DNA from: Prevotella sp. UBA1705
Lineage (GTDB): Bacteria; Bacteroidota; Bacteroidia; Bacteroidales; Bacteroidaceae
Length of the DNA stretch: 28,574 nt
Assembly: GCA_002317385.1 (NCBI GenBank)
Contig: DCJH01000052.1
Span: 59,700-88,273 of the forward strand
Reading direction: 5' to 3'
Part shown: positions 22,511 through 28,574 of the stretch, in pieces
How the letters are laid out: the number at the start of each line of letters is the position of its first letter
How positions within the stretch are numbered: position 1 is the first letter of the stretch
Program-made: the position numbers and the translations under genes
The notes under the pieces: generated by a model
What the model was told of the DNA's origin: nothing
Seen by the model: only the letters and a program-made list of their open reading frames with translations
Database searches by the model: none

Positions 22511-24565
22511 ATGAAGAAAGGTAATATCGGGGTTACAACCGAGAACATTTTCCCCGTCATCAAAAAGTTTCTCTACTCAGACCATGAGATTTTCCTGCGC
22601 GAGATGGTGTCTAATGCTGTCGACGCCACGCAGAAACTGAAGACCCTCGCGCAGAAGGGCGACTTCAAAGGCGATATGGGCGACCTGAAGGTGACCATCG
22701 CCTTGGACAAGGATGCCAAGACGCTCACCATCAGCGACAATGGTATCGGCATGACCGCCGAGGAGATAGACAAGTATATCAACCAGATAGCCTTCTCGGG
22801 AGTAACCGATTTTCTCGATAAGTATAAGGACGAGGCCAATGCCATCATCGGCCATTTCGGACTGGGATTCTACTCCAGTTTCATGGTCTCCGACCAGGTG
22901 GACATCATCACACGAAGCTATCAGGACGGTGCGCAGGCCGTGAAATGGAGCTGCGACGGCTCACCCGAGTTTACGCTCGAAGATGCCGACAAGGCTGAGC
23001 GCGGTACCGACATCGTGCTTCATATCTCGGACGACTGCAAGGAATTTCTTGAGAAAGCCAAGATCGAGGAGCTGCTCAACAAGTATTGCAAGTTCATGGC
23101 CGTGCCCGTAGTATTCGGTAAGAAAACCGAATGGAAGGACGGCAAGCAGGTGGACACCGCCGAGGACAACGTCATCAACCATGTGGAGCCGCTGTGGACC
23201 AAGACTCCGTCGACCCTGAAAGACGAAGACTACAAGGAGTTCTACCGCACGCTTTATCCCATGCAGGACGAGCCGTTGTTCTGGATTCACCTCAATGTGG
23301 ACTTCCCGTTCCACTTGACTGGTATTCTCTATTTCCCTCATGTTCAGAACAATATCGAGCTGCAGCGCAACAAGATTCAGCTCTATTGCAACCAGGTCTT
23401 TGTGACCGACCAGGTGGAAGGCATCGTGCCCGACTTCCTCACGCTGCTCCATGGCGTCATCGATTCGCCGGATATTCCGCTCAACGTGAGCCGCAGCTAT
23501 CTGCAGAGCGATGCCAACGTGAAGAAAATCTCGACCTATATCACCAAGAAGGTGGCCGACAGGTTGCAGCAGATATTTAAGGCCGACCGTGCCGACTACG
23601 AGAAGAAGTGGGACGACCTGAAACTCTTTATCCACTACGGAATGCTCTCTCAGGAGGATTTCTACGACCGGGCGAAAGACTTTGCGCTCTTCAAGGACGT
23701 GGATGGAAAGTACTTTACTTACGAGGACTACCAGACATTGATCAAGGGCGAGCAGACAGACAAGGACGGAAATCTGGTGTATCTCTATGCCACCAACAAG
23801 GAAGACCAGTATGCCTATATCTCCAACGCTCAGGCCAAGGGATACAATGTGCTGCTGTTCGACGGCCAGTTGGACGTGCCTATGGTGAGCATGCTGGAGC
23901 AGAAGATAGAGAAGAGCCGCTTTACGCGGGTGGACTCTGATATCATCGACCGCCTCATCGTGAAGGAAGACGCCAGGAAGACCGAGCTCAGCGAGGCTGA
24001 ACGTGACAACCTGTCAGAACTGTTCCGCTCGCAGATGCCGCAGATAGACAAGGCCAATTTCAACGTAGACATCGAGGCATTGGGTGAGCAGGCCACTCCG
24101 GTGATGATTACTCAGAACGAGTATATGCGCCGAATGAAGGAGATGAGCCACTTCCAGCCAGGCATGAGCTTCTATGGACAGATGCCCGATAGCTACAATG
24201 TGGTGCTCAATGCCGACCACAAGCTGGTGAAGACCGTGCTCGACGAGGCCACCAAGGCTACCGCCGAGACGCTGAAACCCATCGACGCCGAACTCAAGGG
24301 ACTGCAGGCCCGTCTGGCCGCCTTGCGTCAGTCGCAGAGCAGCAAGAAGCCCGAGGAGGTGACCCAGGAGGAGAAAGACGATGTGGCGCAGACCGAGAAG
24401 GCTGTGAACGAGCAGCGCGACAAGAAGAATCAGGTGCTGGCCGGATATGCCGCCGACAACTCCATCGTGCATCAGCTCATCGACCTGGCCCTGCTGCAGA
24501 ACGGCATGCTCAAGGGCGAAGCGCTCGATAAGTTCCTCAAACGGAGCATCGATTTGATCAAATAA
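22511..24565 (+). CDS. htpG: Molecular chaperone HtpG (Hsp90)
   Basis: A 684-residue bacterial Hsp90. The N-terminal GHKL ATPase domain shows REMVSNAVDAT (catalytic Glu31, Asn35), SDNGIGM (Asp76), and GHFGLGFYSSFMV (114-126). The middle domain includes FPFHLTGILYFP and NVSRSYLQSDANVKKIS with the catalytic-loop arginine. The C-terminal dimerisation region is longer than in E. coli (624 residues in all) and has a highly charged stretch (QSSKKPEEVTQEEKDD), usual for Bacteroidota. It acts in the cytoplasm in protein folding under stress. It is a single-gene unit; no CIRCE element is seen upstream and the promoter is not obvious. The ATG at 22511 gives the standard N-terminus. Confidence 0.97.
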   Translation: MKKGNIGVTTENIFPVIKKFLYSDHEIFLREMVSNAVDATQKLKTLAQKGDFKGDMGDLKVTIALDKDAKTLTISDNGIGMTAEEIDKYINQIAFSGVTDFLDKYKDEANAIIGHFGLGFYSSFMVSDQVDIITRSYQDGAQAVKWSCDGSPEFTLEDADKAERGTDIVLHISDDCKEFLEKAKIEELLNKYCKFMAVPVVFGKKTEWKDGKQVDTAEDNVINHVEPLWTKTPSTLKDEDYKEFYRTLYPMQDEPLFWIHLNVDFPFHLTGILYFPHVQNNIELQRNKIQLYCNQVFVTDQVEGIVPDFLTLLHGVIDSPDIPLNVSRSYLQSDANVKKISTYITKKVADRLQQIFKADRADYEKKWDDLKLFIHYGMLSQEDFYDRAKDFALFKDVDGKYFTYEDYQTLIKGEQTDKDGNLVYLYATNKEDQYAYISNAQAKGYNVLLFDGQLDVPMVSMLEQKIEKSRFTRVDSDIIDRLIVKEDARKTELSEAERDNLSELFRSQMPQIDKANFNVDIEALGEQATPVMITQNEYMRRMKEMSHFQPGMSFYGQMPDSYNVVLNADHKLVKTVLDEATKATAETLKPIDAELKGLQARLAALRQSQSSKKPEEVTQEEKDDVAQTEKAVNEQRDKKNQVLAGYAADNSIVHQLIDLALLQNGMLKGEALDKFLKRSIDLIK

Positions 24566-24587
24566 CTATTCCAAACATTTTCCCCGA

Positions 24588-24678
24588 AGAGGGATTGCAG
24601 CTGGCCTGAAGACCGGAGCGCATGGACCTTGGAGTCGTGTCGCGAAGGAGTGGGGCAGGGCTGCGGTCCCTCTTTTTT
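24588..24678 (+). terminator. Long-range hairpin terminator after htpG, large loop
   Basis: AGAGGGATTGCAGC (24588-24601) pairs with GCTGCGGTCCCTCT (24660-24673) over 14 bp with two G-U pairs, and a T-run follows directly. The loop is about 58 bases and has its own short complementary parts. It ends htpG transcription, and the 90-base structure could also be released as a small RNA. Confidence 0.65.
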
Positions 24679-24698
24679 GTTGAAATTCCAATAAATGC

Positions 24699-24729
24699 TT
24701 GGAGAAGAGTCAAAATAGTTGTACTTTTG
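24699..24729 (+). promoter_or_regulatory. Promoter for nth-DUF2461 operon
   Basis: TTG (24699-24701), a 20-base spacer and TACTTTTG (24722-24729) fit the consensus and give a leader of about 55 bases. This rules out an upstream in-frame ATG at 24719, which lies inside the promoter. Confidence 0.6.
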
Positions 24730-24787
24730 CTTGTTGCTATGCCGCCCGAACACAGGCTGCGCAGGGCACGACGATAACAGACTAACG

Positions 24788-25438
24788 ATGACAAGAAAAG
24801 AAAGATACCACTATATCCTCGATTATTTCAGGGAGAACGCCCCGGTGGTAGGCACCGAACTCCATTTCGGGTCGGCCTTCCAGCTGCTCTGTGCCACCCT
24901 GCTTTCGGCCCAGTGCACCGACAAGCGCATCAACGAAGTGACGCCGGCGCTCTTCCAGCGCTACCCCACGGCAGAGGAGATGGCCAAGGCCGAGGCCGAA
25001 GAAGTGTTCGAATATGTGCGCTCGGTGAGCTATCCCAATGCCAAATCGCGCCATCTGGTGGACATGGCACGTATGATTGTGAGCGACTTCCACGGCGAAG
25101 TGCCCGATGATCCCAAGGATTTGGTGAAACTGCCCGGTGTGGGTCGCAAGACGGCCAACGTGTTGCAGGCCGTGTGGTTTGGCAAGGCCACGATGGCTGT
25201 AGACACCCATGTCTACAGAGTTTCCCACCGCTTGGGGCTGGTGCCGCGCACGGCCAACACGCCGCTGAAGGTGGAACAGCAACTCATGCGCGACATTCCG
25301 GCCGAGGATATCCCCAATGCCCACCACTGGCTGCTGCTCCATGGGCGGTATATCTGCCAGAGTGCGCGCCCCAAATGTGAACAATGTCCCTTCGATGCCA
25401 TATGCCCCAAGCTGCTGGAAGGGAGTAAACTCGAATAA
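24788..25438 (+). CDS. nth: Endonuclease III (DNA glycosylase/AP lyase)
   Basis: A 216-residue base-excision-repair enzyme that removes oxidised pyrimidines and cuts the AP site. The helix-hairpin-helix LPGVGRKTANV carries catalytic Lys121, and AVDTHVYRV carries Asp139. The [4Fe-4S] ligands are Cys190, Cys197, Cys200 and Cys206 (C-x6-C-x2-C-x5-C), exactly as in E. coli Nth. The length is normal. The ATG at 24788 is chosen by alignment of the first helix and by the promoter position. The DUF2461 gene follows after 4 bases, so the two form an operon. Confidence 0.96.
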   Translation: MTRKERYHYILDYFRENAPVVGTELHFGSAFQLLCATLLSAQCTDKRINEVTPALFQRYPTAEEMAKAEAEEVFEYVRSVSYPNAKSRHLVDMARMIVSDFHGEVPDDPKDLVKLPGVGRKTANVLQAVWFGKATMAVDTHVYRVSHRLGLVPRTANTPLKVEQQLMRDIPAEDIPNAHHWLLLHGRYICQSARPKCEQCPFDAICPKLLEGSKLE

Positions 25439-25442
25439 GATC

Positions 25443-26153
25443 ATGGAAAAGAATATCATGTTGAAGTTCCTTGAACAACTGGCGGCCAGTAACAACCGCG
25501 AGTGGTTCAACGAGCATAAGGACCAATACCAGGCTGCCCGCGCCGAGTTCGACCGTATCATCGACCGGACCATCGAGGTCATAGGCACCTTCGATCCCAC
25601 CGTTTCCCACCTGAAAGCCAAGGATTGCGTGTTTCGCATCTATAGGGATACCCGGTTTTCCAAAGACAAGTCGCCCTATAAGAACCATTTCGGTGCCTAT
25701 ATCTCCTCGCACGGACGGCAGGCCCTGCATGGCGGCTACTATATCCATGTGCAGCCCGGTCGTTGTCTCATCGGGGCTGGTGTCTACTGGCTTCCCACCA
25801 ATATCCTGACCTCCGTGCGCAACGAAATCATGGGGAATATCGACGAGTGGCTGAAGTGTGTAGAGAATGGTGAGTTCGTGAAGAATTTCGGCTATGCCAA
25901 CGATTCGGAGTGGACCGAGGAGCACACGGCGCCCAAGGGCTTCGGCATGCAGCACCTGAAGAAGGCGCCCAAGGATTTCCCCGCCGACTATGAGCACGTG
26001 AGATACCTGAAGATGAAGGACTACTGCGTGTGGCAGGTGGTGGCCGACGACTTCTACAACAGTGCCGACTGGACCAAAAAAATGGTGAAGCTCCTCAAGG
26101 TTGCCAAACCTATGATGGACTTCACCAATAGTGTTATCGACGATTACGAGTAG
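25443..26153 (+). CDS. DUF2461 domain protein (TIGR02453-type)
   Basis: A 236-residue cytoplasmic protein covering the whole DUF2461 family: the N-terminal FLEQLAASNNREWFNEHKDQY, the central FRIYRDTRFSKDKSPYKNHFGAYI signature (about residues 62-85), and the GGYYIHVQPG and GAGVYWLP strands. The function of the family is not known. The ATG at 25443 is 4 bases after the nth stop; a longer frame would overlap nth heavily and is not credible. Co-transcription with nth hints at, but does not show, a role linked to DNA repair. It converges on the C11 peptidase gene with only 19 bases between stops. Confidence 0.9.
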   Translation: MEKNIMLKFLEQLAASNNREWFNEHKDQYQAARAEFDRIIDRTIEVIGTFDPTVSHLKAKDCVFRIYRDTRFSKDKSPYKNHFGAYISSHGRQALHGGYYIHVQPGRCLIGAGVYWLPTNILTSVRNEIMGNIDEWLKCVENGEFVKNFGYANDSEWTEEHTAPKGFGMQHLKKAPKDFPADYEHVRYLKMKDYCVWQVVADDFYNSADWTKKMVKLLKVAKPMMDFTNSVIDDYE

Positions 26154-26172
26154 TGGTCTGCTCGTAATGCCG

Positions 26173-27429
26173 TTAGTGTGTGGCCTTCCACCAAGCGGTT
26201 TTCTGCCTGCCTTTGATGGCCACCGGATTGATGCTCGGGTCTGATATGGTTAGGCCCGAGTATTTTTTCACCTTTATATATACAGGCTCGCTGTAGGGAT
26301 CAAGGTAAGAATAGAGCGTGTCGGTGTTGGCCTTCGACTTGACTACCTTAGCGAGCTGCGAGTGGAAATCGCTCAGCAGACTGGTGTTCTGGCAGAGTCG
26401 GTCGGCATAATCGCCCAGGTCGTAGAAGAGGGGCGTATTGAATCCGTCGAGCACCTGCAGGCTATCCACCAGCGAGTCGGCCAGCGTGTATCGGCTGTTG
26501 ATATTCTTCATGATGCTGGCCAGCGTCTCCACCTGTCGGCAGTCGATGGCCGAGAGGGCGCCGTAAGGGTAGGCATAGGCGCTGTAGAACTTGTAGAAGG
26601 CCGACACTGTGTTGGCATACGAGGGAGTAGCCGTAGCCAATGAACTCCAGATGGTCTGGTAAGGCATGCCCAATGCCATGACTTCCGATGTGGAGCCAAT
26701 GAGGAAATTGGTGGCGTTGCGCAACTCGTAGGCCGTCTCAATGTTAGCCATATAGCAGTCGTCGAAGAGCACAAACTGCATGGTGATGCCTGCATTCTGT
26801 ATGCCTTCGGCCAGCGAAGTGATGTTGATGCCATAGTTGGCGTCCGACACACTGCCGAAGAAGCGCGTGGTGGGGTAGGCTCCCCAGGTGCCGTTGGCAT
26901 AGGGAGAGGTCTTGGCCTGGGTGACATCGGTGGGCAGAATGGCCTGCCGTTTGGCCTGATAGGGGTAGTCGGTCCAGTCCTCCTTGTAGGTCCAGCCACA
27001 GCCGTGACAGCCTATGAGCATGGCATAGTTGAGCGCATAGGCGGTCGATTTCACGTCGTTGAGTATCTCGGTGATACCTGCGGCGGTGGTGTAGGTGTTG
27101 CCGGAATAGGTCTTGATGGGCGTATGGACAATGGTTCCGTTGCTATACGTCACCTCATAGAGGTCGGACTGACTGGCCGATTTGCTGATGAACACCACAA
27201 GCCTACCGCTCAATCCCTTGTCTTTCTTGATGGCCCCCTCGATGCTATCGAGGTTTTGTAGGAAGATGTCGTATAGTCCACGACTGCTCTGCGTGCCCGA
27301 CCAAGGCATGAAAACGAGCATGGTCTGCTTGTTGATGGTAGTTACATCGGTAGTCTCGTCATGCCCACACGCCGTAAACGACAGCGTGGCCATGACGAGT
27401 ATCAGTGTCAAATACAGGATTTTCTTCAT
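26173..27429 (-). CDS. Clostripain-like C11 family cysteine peptidase, lipoprotein
   Basis: A 418-residue lipoprotein: signal segment, lipobox ending at Cys21 (SFTAC), then an acidic stretch (GHDETTD) that favours surface exposure. The caspase-like C11 domain (about 35-330) has the catalytic His142 in IGCHGCGW and the catalytic Cys225 in LFDDCYMANIE. C11 enzymes cut after Arg or Lys and mature by self-cleavage; in Bacteroidales they include fragipain-like and PmC11-like enzymes. Substrate here is unknown. The ATG at 27429 is only 2 bases after the valS stop, so it is probably read through from valS. The C-terminus is tail-to-tail with the DUF2461 gene. Confidence 0.88.
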   Translation of the reverse strand: MKKILYLTLILVMATLSFTACGHDETTDVTTINKQTMLVFMPWSGTQSSRGLYDIFLQNLDSIEGAIKKDKGLSGRLVVFISKSASQSDLYEVTYSNGTIVHTPIKTYSGNTYTTAAGITEILNDVKSTAYALNYAMLIGCHGCGWTYKEDWTDYPYQAKRQAILPTDVTQAKTSPYANGTWGAYPTTRFFGSVSDANYGINITSLAEGIQNAGITMQFVLFDDCYMANIETAYELRNATNFLIGSTSEVMALGMPYQTIWSSLATATPSYANTVSAFYKFYSAYAYPYGALSAIDCRQVETLASIMKNINSRYTLADSLVDSLQVLDGFNTPLFYDLGDYADRLCQNTSLLSDFHSQLAKVVKSKANTDTLYSYLDPYSEPVYIKVKKYSGLTISDPSINPVAIKGRQKTAWWKATH

Positions 27430-27431
27430 GT

Positions 27432-28574
27432 TTATTTCTGCTTAAGCGCAGCCAGCGACTCCTTCAGTGAGGCGATTTTCTCCTCAGAGTCGCTCTGCTT
27501 CTTCCGCTCTCGAGCTACGACAGCTTCAGGAGCATGGGCCACGAAGTTTTCGTTGGAAAGCTTCTTCTTGATGCCGGCAAGGAATCCTTCAAGATGCTGG
27601 AGCTCTTTCTCCTGCTTCTCAATCTCTGCTTCGACGTCGATCAGATTGCCCACTGGCACGGCAAACTCGTCGGTGCCCACCATGAAGGCGCTGGCATCGG
27701 CAGCCTTGTCAGCTACCACGCTGATGGCGCTGAGGTTGGCCATCTTGGTGATGATGCAGTTGTAGGCCTCAAAACGGTTGCTTCCAGTGGCGTGGAGTTC
27801 GAGTTGTTCCTTCTGCGCAATGTTCTTCTGGTTGCGCACCATACGCACGCCAGATACCACCTGCTTCACGAGTTCAATGTCCTCGCAGAGCTTCTGCTCC
27901 TCGGCCGAAGGTGCGGCGAGGTCGAGCGTGGCCTTCATGATGCTCTCGCCCTGCTGGCGATCGAGGATGTGCTGCCACAGCTCTTCGGTGATGAAGGGCA
28001 TGAAGGGATGGAGCATCTTCAGCAGAACGTCGAAGAAACGGAGTGTTGCCTCATAGCTCTCCTTGTCGATGGGCTTCCCGTATTCGGGCTTCACCATCTC
28101 CAGATACCAGCTGGAGAACTCGTCCCAGAAGAGGCGATAGACGGTCATCAGGGCCTCAGAGATGCGGTAACCCTTAAACTGTTCGTCCATCACAGCATAG
28201 GCTTCCTTGAGCTTGGCCTCAAACCAAGCCACGGCTTGCCTATTTTCTGCAGGCTGCTCCAGGTCGGCGGTCTCCCAGCCTTGCACCAGACGGAAGGCGT
28301 TCCAAATCTTGTTATTGAAGTTTCTTCCCTGCTCGCAGAGGCTCTCGTCGAACAGAATGTCGTTGCCTGCCGGTGCAGAGAGCATCATGCCCATGCGCAC
28401 GCCGTCGGCACCAAACTTCTCGATGAGCATCAGAGGATCGGGTGAATTGCCGAGACTCTTGCTCATCTTGCGACCGAGTTTGTCGCGAACGATACCCGTA
28501 AAATATACGTGTTTGAAGGGGAAGGTGTGGCGATACTCATATCCTGCCATAATCATTCGGGCCACCCAGAAGAA
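27432..28574 (-). CDS. valS: Valyl-tRNA synthetase, N-terminus cut by window edge
   Basis: The C-terminal 380 residues of a class I aminoacyl-tRNA synthetase. The frame is open to the window end (FFWVARMIMAGYEYR). It contains the KMSKS loop (GRKMSKSLGNSPDPL), the anticodon-binding helical domain (FNNKIWNAFRLVQGWE, FMPFITEELWQ) and the C-terminal coiled-coil arm (EAEIEKQEKELQHLEGFLAGIKKKL...), which identify ValRS. The HIGH motif and editing domain lie outside the window. It is followed after 2 bases by the C11 peptidase gene. Confidence 0.96.
   Translation of the reverse strand, partial: FFWVARMIMAGYEYRHTFPFKHVYFTGIVRDKLGRKMSKSLGNSPDPLMLIEKFGADGVRMGMMLSAPAGNDILFDESLCEQGRNFNNKIWNAFRLVQGWETADLEQPAENRQAVAWFEAKLKEAYAVMDEQFKGYRISEALMTVYRLFWDEFSSWYLEMVKPEYGKPIDKESYEATLRFFDVLLKMLHPFMPFITEELWQHILDRQQGESIMKATLDLAAPSAEEQKLCEDIELVKQVVSGVRMVRNQKNIAQKEQLELHATGSNRFEAYNCIITKMANLSAISVVADKAADASAFMVGTDEFAVPVGNLIDVEAEIEKQEKELQHLEGFLAGIKKKLSNENFVAHAPEAVVARERKKQSDSEEKIASLKESLAALKQK

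Noticed and set aside
1..28574. tRNA genes, rRNA and CRISPR arrays
   Set aside because: The gaps were read for T-loop motifs, cloverleaf-like arms and regularly spaced direct repeats; none were found.

Overview
This window looks like chromosomal DNA from a Bacteroidales bacterium, most likely of the Prevotella group. The evidence is a set of Bacteroidota-type promoters (TAnnTTTG -7 boxes, often with TTG/TTTG about 18-21 bases upstream), near absence of Shine-Dalgarno sequences, lipoproteins with acidic residues just after the lipobox cysteine, and gene content typical of gut or oral Bacteroidales (xusABC-type iron locus, GH53, C11 peptidase, nadBAC, class I Hcp). No phage, transposase, CRISPR array, rRNA or tRNA was seen. 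Both ends cut a gene: hcp on the left and valS on the right.

Layout, left to right. 1-2.7 kb: hcp (minus, C-terminus cut off) with its own promoter and a CRP/FNR-style palindrome upstream, then a small lipoprotein and a pirin on plus. 2.7-8.05 kb: a minus-strand block with a Y-family polymerase translationally coupled to a YolD-like gene, a DacB-type D,D-carboxypeptidase lipoprotein, a GH53 endo-galactanase and a nicotinamidase. 8.3-9.7 kb: two plus-strand redox genes, a TlpA-like thioredoxin and a glutathione peroxidase. 9.7-10.5 kb: an 840-base gene-free stretch that holds most of the non-coding interest: a strong terminator, a REP-like inverted pair with a compensatory change, a CCTAATC/GGTACTAAT repeat element, and a G-rich tract with a G-quadruplex motif.

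10.5-15.2 kb: a three-gene plus operon (TonB-dependent receptor, DUF4374 lipoprotein, PepSY membrane protein) that matches the XusABC xenosiderophore system. 15.4-16.8 kb: a two-domain secreted esterase (alpha/beta hydrolase plus SGNH). 16.9-20.4 kb: the de novo NAD operon nadB-nadA-nadC on minus, divergent from a DUF438/hemerythrin/PAS/DUF1858 sensor-like protein at 20.66-22.2 kb. 22.2-24.6 kb: a second copy of the CCTAATC/GGTACTAAT element, then htpG with a long-stemmed terminator. 24.8-28.6 kb: nth and a DUF2461 gene in an operon, facing a C11 peptidase lipoprotein gene that lies 2 bases downstream of valS.

Themes: iron acquisition from foreign siderophores, NAD made by two routes (nadBAC de novo and pncA salvage), and protection against nitrosative and oxidative stress (Hcp, Gpx, TlpA, hemerythrin/PAS protein). 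The least explained items are the two-copy intergenic repeat family and the REP-like pair. The protein-coding genes mostly belong to recognised families.
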